From positions 2,108,001 to 2,172,000 of the forward strand of contig JADJON010000001.1 in assembly GCA_016713765.1 (NCBI GenBank): DNA of 64,000 bases, in the 5' to 3' direction. How positions within the stretch are numbered: the first letter of the stretch is position 1; every line of letters begins with the position of its first letter. The notes beneath the pieces are model-generated. The model saw nothing but the letters and a program-made list of their open reading frames with translations, did not search any database and was not told the origin of the DNA. This DNA is from Bacteroidota bacterium. Its GTDB lineage: Bacteria; Bacteroidota; Bacteroidia; AKYH767-A; 2013-40CM-41-45. Below, piece after piece: positions 1-8,022 of the stretch. The translations under genes and the position numbers were made by a program.

Positions 1-76
1 GTTTCAGCTCGGCAAAGCGTTGGACGAAGATTACCTGATGAAGGCTGCGGTACCAGTGTTGAAGCAACAACAATAA
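1..76 (+). CDS. C-terminal fragment of an unidentified protein
   Basis: The window opens inside a reading frame (codons in phase from base 2) that ends at a TAA at 74-76. About 24 C-terminal residues are visible, ending in a Gln-rich tail, and they are too few to assign a family. The frame is chosen because it reads as ordinary protein with a LDEDYLMKAA stretch and closes shortly before the next gene at 119. The 42 bases in between show no terminator. It could belong to the same transcript as the following beta-barrel gene; that is inference. Confidence 0.4.
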   Translation, partial: FQLGKALDEDYLMKAAVPVLKQQQ

Positions 77-118
77 ACATCAGCTTATCCGCGTTATTCC
101 CCCAAGATCACAGACCCC

Positions 119-781
119 ATGCATCCTTACTGGTTTCGTTGGATCATCTTCATCACGGCTGCAGGGGCGGCCGCACTGAGTTCTGCAACAAGCTATGCCG
201 GAGAAGGGAGTCTCTTCCGACAGGAAAACTCCGGTTGGTTTTCGCTCGGTACGCGCAACACGCTTAGCCTGTTCAACGAGATGCCGGAAGAAGGCATGGG
301 GGTTGGCATCGGCGGCCAGTTCCGGTTGCAATTAGGTAAGCGTTTGAATACCGAATGGTACTTCGATTATCTGACGTCGGAGGTGGGCGATTTTGCTCAG
401 CGGAACGATTACCACATCGGTTGGTCGGTGATGTATTATCCCGGTAAGCACGTTGATTTTTCCCGCTTGCTACAGCCGTACCTGATTCTGGGGCATTGTT
501 TCGATTACACGGATGTTTTTGAAAAAGACAACCGGAGCAATCATGCCGATCGCCTGAGTATGGCGACGCAAGGCGGTATCGGGACCCACTTCAACATCAC
601 GAGAGCGCTGGATGTAAGCCTCTCCGGGCAATACATGGTGCATTTTGGAAAAGAGGTAGCGGCAGACAAGCAGGTCGGTCACACTCACATCGAAGTAGAG
701 GACCATACCCACGCGGGCGGACACGTATTGTTGACCGTTTCGGCGAATTACAAGTTCGTGCGGTTGTGGGGAATGGAGTGA
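119..781 (+). CDS. Small outer-membrane beta-barrel protein with His-rich loop
   Basis: 220 residues with an N-terminal signal peptide (hydrophobic stretch at residues 8-27, ending near SYAGE). It is followed by alternating amphipathic strands rich in Gly, Tyr and Phe, as in OmpW/PagL-sized eight-stranded barrels. No catalytic motif is recognised. A His cluster lies near the C-terminus (H188, H190, H196, H198 and H202, with Glu and Asp between) just before the final strand, so it is probably an extracellular loop able to bind a divalent metal. The start ATG at 119 gives a clean signal peptide. The stop codon overlaps the first unit of a heptamer repeat. Family assignment is by overall pattern only; the specific role is unknown. 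Confidence 0.7.
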   Translation: MHPYWFRWIIFITAAGAAALSSATSYAGEGSLFRQENSGWFSLGTRNTLSLFNEMPEEGMGVGIGGQFRLQLGKRLNTEWYFDYLTSEVGDFAQRNDYHIGWSVMYYPGKHVDFSRLLQPYLILGHCFDYTDVFEKDNRSNHADRLSMATQGGIGTHFNITRALDVSLSGQYMVHFGKEVAADKQVGHTHIEVEDHTHAGGHVLLTVSANYKFVRLWGME

Positions 782-926
782 ACAGTGAGCAGCCAATAGC
801 GATTAGCGAATAGCGAATAGTGAATTGTGAACAGTGATCCTTCAACTTTCCACTTTCATCTTTCAACTCTCCCCAATCAACAATCACCAATCACAAATTA
901 CAAATTACTAATTACTAATTTCTAAT
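780..926. repeat. Degenerate heptanucleotide repeat, 21 units
   Basis: The whole gap between the beta-barrel gene and lptD divides into 21 consecutive 7-base units with no indel. The units drift in blocks: eight like GAATAGC, then about five like CAACTTT, then units like CACCAAT, then TACTAAT twice. Column 2 is A in nearly all units and column 7 is always a pyrimidine. The first unit overlaps the TGA stop at 779-781, and the array ends 8 bases before the lptD stop. No hairpin or open reading frame explains it. Confidence 0.85.
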
Positions 927-934
927 CCCCACCC

Positions 935-3502
935 CTACCTGTCAAAAAGCGTCCGTTGCTTCATCATTTTGAGGTCCTGGAGGACGGATGACTTTACGTT
1001 GATCTGGAAAAAGTAGCTTTCCTGGTAGCCGAATGGAACCCAGTTGAAACGGAACTCCCAGCAGTGCAGGTCGCGGTTGATATTGAGGTTGAAGTTGGTG
1101 AAACGGCCGGCTTCTATATCGTACCAGGAGTTGAAGCCGACTTTCCAGCGGGGTGTCATGCTGAAATCGCCGCTCAGGCTGAGTGCTTGCGAGGTGTTAC
1201 TGGCAGCATTGCCGAATTTCGAATAACCGTAGTTGTAGCCGACATACAGGTTGTAGGGTACTTCGAAATCGATGTATTCCTCGGGATGACTGTTGATGTA
1301 ATTGAGTTCGTCCCGACTGAGTTTATTGCTGCTCTTGTCTTTGCGCTTTGCCAGCAGCGAGAAGTTCACGGCAGCGTTCGCATTGGTCAATTGGAAGAGC
1401 TTACCATTGACATCCTTGAGGAAACGGTTGTAATACCGGTTGTTCTCATCGTAGGCATAGGGGTTCAGTGATCCGTTAAACGTGATCTGGGCGCGGTCGA
1501 GGATCGTGGTGCGACCACTGATCGACAGCGGACTCCAGTTCATGGAATCGGCGATCAGGTTATAATTTGTTCCCAGGCGCAGGCTCTCCAGCAGTTTGAT
1601 CTTTTTCAGCGCCATGCCGGTGTCGGAGTAGGTCCGCACTTTCATCTCAAAGTTGTTGTCGAGACCGAAATTTACGCTGCCGAATTTCCCGCCGGAGGGA
1701 CCGCCGTAAACGCTATTCTGGAAAATCGAGTAGGTGAGTGTATTTCCGCTGGTATCGTACTGAACGGTTTTGAAGTAGCCGAAATTCGGCTGGGAGAAAT
1801 CGGGACGGTAACTGAATCCTACTGAAGGAGTCAGTACATGCCGGAAAGCCGCCACAGGACCTTTGGCGAACTGGAACATGCCGTAAACACGTGTCAGCGC
1901 ATTGATTCCGGTCGAATATTCCCTGGCGGCTTTGAAGCCATTCACTGTGAGGGTGTCGAGTCCGCCTTTTTCTGCGTTGTAGGCATATTCGGTCGTGCGG
2001 AAATACCAGCGCTCGGTATAGTTGAAGGTCGGGGAGACGTTGATGAATTTGAGAACGTTGAAAGCCGTCGAGATCGGGATCTGGTGCTGCAGGCCGTTTT
2101 GCATGTCATCCAGCGATTCACGTCGGAAAAGCAGACTATCCTTTTGCTGAATATAGTTGGTGCCGCGCAGGTTGTAGGTAAAGCCGATCTTCTCATACCA
2201 GCGTTGCTTGCCGATCTGTTGCTTGCGCTGGAAAGGAAAGATACGGGCCACATTGAAACTGACGTCCGGCGCGGTGATCCGTACATCCCGGGTGAGGTTG
2301 TTTTGGGAATGGTTGACGGCTACACTGAGGTTGAAGGGTTGGTCCGGGAACAATTTCGACCAGGTGAGGGAAGACTGGAAGGTATTCGCCAGAAAGTTAT
2401 TCGTACTGGCGATTGTGTTTTGATAGTAGGCCGAGGAGCCGGCGTGTACACTGGCGTTGAATATGCTGTAAGGATTGGCTTTGGGATCCTGGTTGTGGTT
2501 CCAGGTGATCTGAAAATCCTTCCTGGCGTTGAAGTCGGGCAGTTCCTTTTCACTTTGTACCGAGTAGGCATAGCTCACCCGAAAGGAGCCACCATAACGA
2601 TAACGCTTCCGGTATTGTGAAATCCCGTCGATCGTGTAGCTGCCTTTGGTGTAAAGGTCGGTGGTCAGGGCCAGGTTGAAATAGTCGTTGAAGCCGAAGT
2701 AGTATCCCAGATGCTGGAAGAAGAACCCGCGTTGCGCGGATTCGCCGATGCCTGGAAAAATGATACCGGAGCTGCGACCTTTCTTGTTCGGAAAGAAACC
2801 GAAGGGAATGAACAAGGGGGTCGGAACCTGTTCAATCGTCAGGTAAGCGGGGCCTGTGACGATCTTATTGTTGCTGATGACCTTCAGCTTGTTGGAAGAT
2901 ATGGAAAAATGAGGTGTATCGAGTTCGCAGGTAGTGTACCGTCCGTTGCGGATGAAAAAGTTGTTTTCCGGGTCTTTTTTGACGACCTCACCGTGGATAT
3001 AACCGTCTCCTTCTTTGGTGATTACATAATCAATCTTGCCTTTTTTCGTTTGGAAGTTGTACCGCATGGCACGGGACCGGAATTCCTGAGGCCCTTGCGA
3101 GAAATGGGGAGTCCCGATCGAGGTTCCCGTACTATCGATCAGGCCTTCGGCATGGACTTCCTTGTCGCCCATGTTGATGCGGATCCTTTCCGCTTCGAGA
3201 TGTAAATCATCGTAATCGACCGTTGCAGCGCCATATAAATACACCGCTTCGTTTGCTACGTCCACCCGGATCGAGTCTCTGGCGTGATACTTGACCGGAA
3301 GGGAGAGTCCTTCCGAGCTTACCAGCGTATCTTCAGGGATGGATATGGAATCGGACGAAACGACGACCGTATCGGAATCCGCCGTAACGGGCAGCGTGTC
3401 AACGGGGGTATGAAAGTCGTTCCCGCCAACAGCAACTTGTTGAAAAAGACCGACTCCCAAAAACAGACAAAGGGCTGATATTTTGGAAACTTGCGTAAAC
3501 AA
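935..3502 (-). CDS. lptD: LptD/OstA-like LPS-assembly outer-membrane protein
   Basis: 855 residues. The N-terminal signal sequence (ISALCLFLGVGLFQQ) is followed by an OstA/LptA-like beta-jellyroll (about residues 75-240, with the YTTCELD and IPFGFFP landmarks typical of the Bacteroidota LptD form), then a long beta-barrel of aromatic-rich strands to the C-terminus. LptD inserts lipopolysaccharide into the outer leaflet of the outer membrane together with LptE. No ATG lies upstream of the hydrophobic stretch; the only nearby start is a TTG at 3500-3502, so the start is uncertain. It is divergent from the amidase gene, and the two annotated 5' ends overlap by about 20 bases, so at least one real start is probably further in. 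Confidence 0.85.
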   Translation of the reverse strand: MFTQVSKISALCLFLGVGLFQQVAVGGNDFHTPVDTLPVTADSDTVVVSSDSISIPEDTLVSSEGLSLPVKYHARDSIRVDVANEAVYLYGAATVDYDDLHLEAERIRINMGDKEVHAEGLIDSTGTSIGTPHFSQGPQEFRSRAMRYNFQTKKGKIDYVITKEGDGYIHGEVVKKDPENNFFIRNGRYTTCELDTPHFSISSNKLKVISNNKIVTGPAYLTIEQVPTPLFIPFGFFPNKKGRSSGIIFPGIGESAQRGFFFQHLGYYFGFNDYFNLALTTDLYTKGSYTIDGISQYRKRYRYGGSFRVSYAYSVQSEKELPDFNARKDFQITWNHNQDPKANPYSIFNASVHAGSSAYYQNTIASTNNFLANTFQSSLTWSKLFPDQPFNLSVAVNHSQNNLTRDVRITAPDVSFNVARIFPFQRKQQIGKQRWYEKIGFTYNLRGTNYIQQKDSLLFRRESLDDMQNGLQHQIPISTAFNVLKFINVSPTFNYTERWYFRTTEYAYNAEKGGLDTLTVNGFKAAREYSTGINALTRVYGMFQFAKGPVAAFRHVLTPSVGFSYRPDFSQPNFGYFKTVQYDTSGNTLTYSIFQNSVYGGPSGGKFGSVNFGLDNNFEMKVRTYSDTGMALKKIKLLESLRLGTNYNLIADSMNWSPLSISGRTTILDRAQITFNGSLNPYAYDENNRYYNRFLKDVNGKLFQLTNANAAVNFSLLAKRKDKSSNKLSRDELNYINSHPEEYIDFEVPYNLYVGYNYGYSKFGNAASNTSQALSLSGDFSMTPRWKVGFNSWYDIEAGRFTNFNLNINRDLHCWEFRFNWVPFGYQESYFFQINVKSSVLQDLKMMKQRTLFDR

Positions 3503-4784
3503 ATCGGGGAAATCCGTGCGGTTGGTTAAGGGTTCAAAGCTAACGAAATTTCGCAGGCGTCAGGTGCTTTACGGGTATCCCGCGATGGCGCTGATATTCC
3601 TATTGTTGACGTCCTTCCAGCCGCCGGCACCGCGTTATGCGATTCACCGTGTCGTGATCGATGCTGGGCATGGTGGTAAAGACTCGGGCTGCCTGGGCGG
3701 CAAAGTCAAAGAAAAGGATGTGGCCTTGGGTGTCGCTTTGCAACTGGGGCGTTACATCGAAAGCCATTTCCCTGAAGTCAAGGTCATTTATACCCGATCC
3801 ACCGACGTTTTTGTGGAATTGCACGAGCGGGCAACCATTGCCAATAACGCCCGAGCCGATCTGTTTATTTGTATCCACTGTAACTCCGCCTGCTATTTCG
3901 ACAAGAAGAAGAAAAAGGAACTCTGCAACGAAGAGACGGAAGGAACGGAAACCTGGGTCATGGGTTTGAATAAGACCGAAGCGAACCTCGAGGTTTCGAA
4001 GCGGGAAAACAGTGTCGTGCTGCTTGAAAAGGATTACCTCAAGCAATACGACGGATTCGACCCGAACAGCCCGGAAGCCAACATTATTTTTTCCCTTTAC
4101 CAGGACGCTTACCTCGACCAGAGTCTGCGGTTGGCTTCGCTCGTTCAGCAGGAAGTCAAGAAGCAGGGCCGGCAAAGCCGCGGAGTGAAACAGGCCGGGT
4201 TTATCGTGCTGTTCAAGACGACGATGCCGAGCATTCTGGTGGAGACCGGCTTTCTTTCCAATCCATCGGAGGAGAAGTTTCTCGGATCGGAACGCGGGCA
4301 GCGCGATATGGCGGAAGCGATCTTCAATGCATTCAAGCGCTATAAGCAGAGTGTAGAATCGGGTTCGGATACAGGCGATGGACGAGCAATCGAACCCGGT
4401 GATTCGGGAAAGACCGCGGACACCGATCGACCCTCCAATGATAAGGGTGAACCGGCATCGGTGGAATCCGCGAAACCTGCCGTTGAAAATGCAAAGCCGG
4501 TTGCGGAAGAGAAAGCTGACAACGACATCTACTTCAGTGTCCAGTTTGCTGTTTCACCCACACGCCTGACGTCCTCGAGTTCCAAGTTGAAAAAAGCGGG
4601 GGACTGGCGGGAGGAAAAGGATGGGAAGCTCTATAAGTATGTCAGTGGAAAATTCCGTGATCCGGAAGACGCGCTGGACTTACAAACTGCTTTGAGGGCG
4701 AAGGGTTATAAGGATGCTTTTGTGGTCGCTTATGAGGGCGTAAAACGCATTCCTTACAAGGAAGCCAAAGCCCGGTTGAAGTAG
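3483..4784 (+). CDS. N-acetylmuramoyl-L-alanine amidase with SPOR-like C-terminus
   Basis: Amidase_3 family zinc hydrolase that cleaves the amide bond between MurNAc and L-Ala in peptidoglycan. Counted from the TTG at 3483: a hydrophobic anchor at residues 33-45; zinc ligands H63 (DAGHGG), E77 (KEKD) and H132 (CIHCNS); and the catalytic Glu in LVETGFLSN. An acidic/proline linker (about 290-345) leads to a C-terminal domain with an IYFSVQFA start and a closing LYKYVSGKF..DAL pattern, which resembles a SPOR domain that binds denuded glycan. Start choices are TTG 3483, GTG 3516 and ATG 3585; the ATG still leaves a short signal sequence and avoids overlap with lptD. It is followed by the MCE gene in an order often seen in Bacteroidota. 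Confidence 0.88.
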   Translation: METCVNKSGKSVRLVKGSKLTKFRRRQVLYGYPAMALIFLLLTSFQPPAPRYAIHRVVIDAGHGGKDSGCLGGKVKEKDVALGVALQLGRYIESHFPEVKVIYTRSTDVFVELHERATIANNARADLFICIHCNSACYFDKKKKKELCNEETEGTETWVMGLNKTEANLEVSKRENSVVLLEKDYLKQYDGFDPNSPEANIIFSLYQDAYLDQSLRLASLVQQEVKKQGRQSRGVKQAGFIVLFKTTMPSILVETGFLSNPSEEKFLGSERGQRDMAEAIFNAFKRYKQSVESGSDTGDGRAIEPGDSGKTADTDRPSNDKGEPASVESAKPAVENAKPVAEEKADNDIYFSVQFAVSPTRLTSSSSKLKKAGDWREEKDGKLYKYVSGKFRDPEDALDLQTALRAKGYKDAFVVAYEGVKRIPYKEAKARLK

Positions 4785-4870
4785 GGAAGTGCGTCGGCTT
4801 TTGTTCATATCCTGTTGAATTTTCGGACTTTCGGATGAGTATCGCGGAAAGCAGGCCGGGCTAAAATGCC

Positions 4871-4878
4871 TACCTTTC
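4871..4878 (+). promoter_or_regulatory. Candidate -7 element (TACCTTTC) for the MCE gene
   Basis: Near match to the Bacteroidota -7 consensus TAnnTTTG, 56 bases before the ATG at 4935. It lies inside the longer possible reading frame that begins at 4866, which argues for the shorter protein. Confidence 0.35.
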
Positions 4879-4934
4879 GGTGCTTAATCAATCACGGTTT
4901 TGACCGGCAGGATCGTACTTCCGGTCTATTGGGT

Positions 4935-5894
4935 ATGAAAATTTCGAAGGAAGCACGCATCGGACTGATTGTCACGGTAGGGATCGCCGCCCTTTTCTGG
5001 GGTATCAATTATTTGAAAGGCAAAGATTTCTTTACCAGTCAGAAACTGGTGTACGCGGTTTATGATCACGTCGATGGCCTGGCGCCCAGCAACACCGTTC
5101 AGGTGAATGGGATGAAAGTTGGCATGGTAAAAAGCCTTTCGCTTTTCCCTGACCGCTCCGGCCGTATCCTGGTCAGCATGCATTTGAAGAACGAAGTGGT
5201 GGTCCCGCGTAATTCCACCGCCGAGATCTTCGGAACCGACCTGTTGGGAACGAAAGGTATCCGGCTGGTACTGGGCGACGCGACCGAAGAGTTGCAAGAC
5301 GGCGATACCCTCGTGTCGGCTATTCAGCAAAGTCTCAGCGAATCGGTCAGTGCCCAGGTCGCTCCGATCAAGCAGAAAGCGGAGAACCTCTTGTCTTCCA
5401 TGGATTCGGTCCTGATCATCGTCCGGACGGTCTTCAACGAAAAAACCAAAGACAATCTCAAGCGTTCATTTGAAAGCATCAGCAATTCGCTGCTCTCGAT
5501 CGAGCACGTGACCGGCAGCCTGGACACCGGCCTTACCGCCAACGGGAAACTGGCAAGCATGCTTGCTTCCCTGGAATCCATTTTGGCCAATTTCCGGAAG
5601 AACAATGACGCGATCACCAACGCCATCAATAATTTCTCGTCGATCAGCGATACCCTGGCCCGCGCCAATCTCGCCATGACCATTGAAAATACCCGGAAGA
5701 CACTGGAAGAGACCTCCTCGCTCTTGCGAAAGGTCAACACCGGGGAAGGTTCGCTCGGGCAACTGGCTACGAACGACAGCCTCTACCACAACCTGAATTC
5801 CACGTCCCGCAGCCTGGATCTGCTCTTGACCGACTTCCGGGAAAACCCCAAGCGGTACTTCAATGTTTCATTGATCTCATTCGGCAAGAAATAA
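4935..5894 (+). CDS. MCE/MlaD-family lipid-transport substrate-binding protein
   Basis: 319 residues. There is one N-terminal transmembrane anchor (residues 8-24), then an MCE domain (about residues 35-115, with VYDHVDGLAPSNTVQVNG and LGTKGIRLVLG), then a long Ser/Asn-rich helical, coiled-coil-like C-terminal half. MCE proteins form hexameric rings that pass phospholipids between membranes together with an MlaE/MlaF ABC transporter, which is not in this window. The ATG at 4935 is preferred over the one at 4866 because it places MKISKEARIGL directly before the anchor, as usual in the family. It lies 150 bases after the amidase and 9 bases before the Fe-S gene. Confidence 0.85.
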   Translation: MKISKEARIGLIVTVGIAALFWGINYLKGKDFFTSQKLVYAVYDHVDGLAPSNTVQVNGMKVGMVKSLSLFPDRSGRILVSMHLKNEVVVPRNSTAEIFGTDLLGTKGIRLVLGDATEELQDGDTLVSAIQQSLSESVSAQVAPIKQKAENLLSSMDSVLIIVRTVFNEKTKDNLKRSFESISNSLLSIEHVTGSLDTGLTANGKLASMLASLESILANFRKNNDAITNAINNFSSISDTLARANLAMTIENTRKTLEETSSLLRKVNTGEGSLGQLATNDSLYHNLNSTSRSLDLLLTDFRENPKRYFNVSLISFGKK

Positions 5895-5903
5895 TCCGGA
5901 CGT

Positions 5904-7205
5904 ATGATCGGACAATTGATATTCCTGCTCTTGCTTCTGGCCGCGGTTGCGGTCTTTACGCGCAATATCCGGAAAGTCATCCGCAACATTCGGCTCGGGC
6001 GACCGCTCGACCGTTCTGACCGCAGCGCTGACCGCTGGAAGGTGATGACCATGGTCGCTCTGGGTCAGTCGAAGATGGTGACCCGTCCGGTGGCAGGGAT
6101 CCTGCACATATTCGTTTACGCGGGATTCGTGATCATCAACATTGAAGTGCTGGAGATCGTCATCGACGGACTGTTTGGTACGCATCGGGTGTTTGCATTT
6201 CTCGGACCCTTGTATGATCTCCTGATCGGGAGTTTCGAGATCCTCGCGCTGCTGGTACTGGTAGCTTGCGTGATTTTCCTGGTACGCCGGTATGTTATTC
6301 GCCTGAAGCGTTTCTGGATGCGGGAAATGACCAGCTGGCCCCGGACCGATGCAACCCTGATCCTGGTGACCGAGATCCTGTTGATGTCGGCCTTCCTGAA
6401 GATGAACGCAGTCGATTCCGTGTTACAGGCCCAACATTACGGTCACTATGTTCAGGCCGGTTGGTTCCCCGTCAGCAGTATGTTGACGCCGTTCTTCGAA
6501 GGTTGGAACCCTGAAAATCTGGTCATCGTGGAGCGCCTGCTTTGGTGGTTCCACATCATCGGAATTCTCGTTTTTCTCAACTACCTGCCGTATTCCAAAC
6601 ACTTCCACATCCTATTGGCTTTCCCGAATACCTATTATTCCAACCTCGACTACAAAGGGCGTTTCACCAACATGGAAAGTGTTACGCGAGAGGTAAAGTT
6701 GATGCTGGATCCGTCCGCCGTGCCACCGGGAGACGCGGCAGCTCCGCCATCGCGGTTCGGCGCCAAGGATGTGTTTGACCTGAGCTGGAAGCAATTGATG
6801 GACGCTTACAGTTGTACGGAGTGTGGGCGTTGTTCCTCGAATTGTCCCGCGAACCAGACCGGCAAGTTGCTTTCGCCCCGTAAGATCATGATGGATACGC
6901 GCGACCGCTTGGAGGAAGTGGGTAAAAACATTGACCGCAACGGCCCGGAATTCCGTGACGATAAATCACTCCTCAACTATATTTCAGAAGAGGAATTGTG
7001 GGCCTGCACCTCCTGCAATGCCTGTACGGAAGCCTGTCCGGTCAACATCGACCCGTTGAGTATCATCGTCGACATGCGCCGTTACCTGGTCATGGAAGAA
7101 TCGAAGGTGCCGCAGGAACTGGCCGGTATGTTCAACAAAGTGGAGAACAACGGCGCGCCCTGGCAATTCGCTCAGGCCGATCGCTTCAACTGGGCGAACG
7201 ATTAA
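5904..7205 (+). CDS. Membrane (Fe-S)-binding protein, NarI/HdrC-like
   Basis: 433 residues. The N-terminal half has about five transmembrane helices, with histidines (for example H106 region LHIFVY and WWFHIIGIL) that could ligate heme as in NarI-type cytochrome b subunits. The C-terminal half carries two 4Fe-4S motifs, SCTECGRCSSNCP and ACTSCNACTEACP. The protein would pass electrons between a soluble or membrane partner and quinone. The neighbouring CCG-domain protein, 31 bases downstream, is the expected HdrB/GlcF-like partner. The electron donor is unknown; a glycolate-oxidase-like flavoprotein lies about 6 kb away but is not adjacent. Confidence 0.85.
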   Translation: MIGQLIFLLLLLAAVAVFTRNIRKVIRNIRLGRPLDRSDRSADRWKVMTMVALGQSKMVTRPVAGILHIFVYAGFVIINIEVLEIVIDGLFGTHRVFAFLGPLYDLLIGSFEILALLVLVACVIFLVRRYVIRLKRFWMREMTSWPRTDATLILVTEILLMSAFLKMNAVDSVLQAQHYGHYVQAGWFPVSSMLTPFFEGWNPENLVIVERLLWWFHIIGILVFLNYLPYSKHFHILLAFPNTYYSNLDYKGRFTNMESVTREVKLMLDPSAVPPGDAAAPPSRFGAKDVFDLSWKQLMDAYSCTECGRCSSNCPANQTGKLLSPRKIMMDTRDRLEEVGKNIDRNGPEFRDDKSLLNYISEEELWACTSCNACTEACPVNIDPLSIIVDMRRYLVMEESKVPQELAGMFNKVENNGAPWQFAQADRFNWAND

Positions 7206-7236
7206 CTGATTCACACACCCTAATCGAGACGGACGA

Positions 7237-8022
7237 ATGGATTTCAAAGTGGAAACGATGGCCGAGTTTGCCGCCCGGGGTGAGCAACCGGAGGTTCTTT
7301 TCTGGGTAGGATGTGCAGGTTCGTTTGATGAGCGTGCGCAAAAAGTTACCCGTGCCGTTGCCAGGATCCTTCATCATTGCAATGTGCGCTTCGCTGTTTT
7401 GGGAACGGAAGAGTCCTGCACCGGCGATCCGGCGAAGCGTGCAGGCAACGAGTTCCTCTTCCAGATGCAGGCGATGATGAATATCCAGGTTTTGAACGGA
7501 TACGGAGTGAGTCGCATCGTCACCGCTTGTCCGCATTGCTTCAACACCCTGCGGAACGAATACCCGGAACTCGGTGGTCGTTATGAAGTGCTGCATCATT
7601 CTCAGTTGTTGCAGCAGTTGATCAACGACGGCAGGCTGCGCATCGAAGGCGGGGCATTTTCCGGCAAACGGATCACGTTCCACGATCCTTGTTATCTCGG
7701 TCGCGCGAATGAAGTCTACGAAGCGCCGCGCGAGCTCATCCGAAAACTCGACAGCACACTCTCCGAAATGAAGCGTTCACGTGCGAACGGTTTCTGTTGC
7801 GGAGCGGGCGGCGCACAGATGTTCAAAGAGCCGGAAAAAGGGGAGAAGGACGTCAACATTGAGCGCAGTGAAGAAGCGCTGGCCCTTCAACCCGATGTGA
7901 TCGCGGTGGGTTGTCCGTTTTGCATGACGATGATGACGGACGGCGTCAAGCACTTCAACAAGGAAAGTGAAGTGAAGGTCCTGGATGTAGCCGAGCTGAT
8001 CGCGCAGGCCAAGGACCTTTGA
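7237..8022 (+). CDS. CCG-domain Fe-S protein (HdrB/GlcF-like)
   Basis: 261 residues with two cysteine-rich CCG-type modules: the N-terminal one has VGCAGSFD, EESCTGD and CPHC, and the C-terminal one has DPCYLGR, GFCCGAGG and GCPFCM. In heterodisulfide reductase B and glycolate oxidase GlcF, such modules hold noncanonical Fe-S clusters at a thiol or quinone redox site. It is cotranscribed with the membrane Fe-S protein. Its TGA stop at 8020-8022 abuts the minus-strand stop at 8023-8025, so the junction reads TGATCA with no terminator. The substrate is not evident. Confidence 0.85.
   Translation: MDFKVETMAEFAARGEQPEVLFWVGCAGSFDERAQKVTRAVARILHHCNVRFAVLGTEESCTGDPAKRAGNEFLFQMQAMMNIQVLNGYGVSRIVTACPHCFNTLRNEYPELGGRYEVLHHSQLLQQLINDGRLRIEGGAFSGKRITFHDPCYLGRANEVYEAPRELIRKLDSTLSEMKRSRANGFCCGAGGAQMFKEPEKGEKDVNIERSEEALALQPDVIAVGCPFCMTMMTDGVKHFNKESEVKVLDVAELIAQAKDL

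Noticed and set aside
1838..2620. 260-codon open frame on the plus strand inside lptD
   Set aside because: It is antisense to a well-supported LptD, shows no domain or signal peptide and has no promoter; a shadow of the real gene.
4866..4934. Longer N-terminus for the MCE/MlaD protein
   Set aside because: The extra 23 residues are not protein-like, a candidate promoter lies inside them, and the family starts directly before the membrane anchor at 4935.
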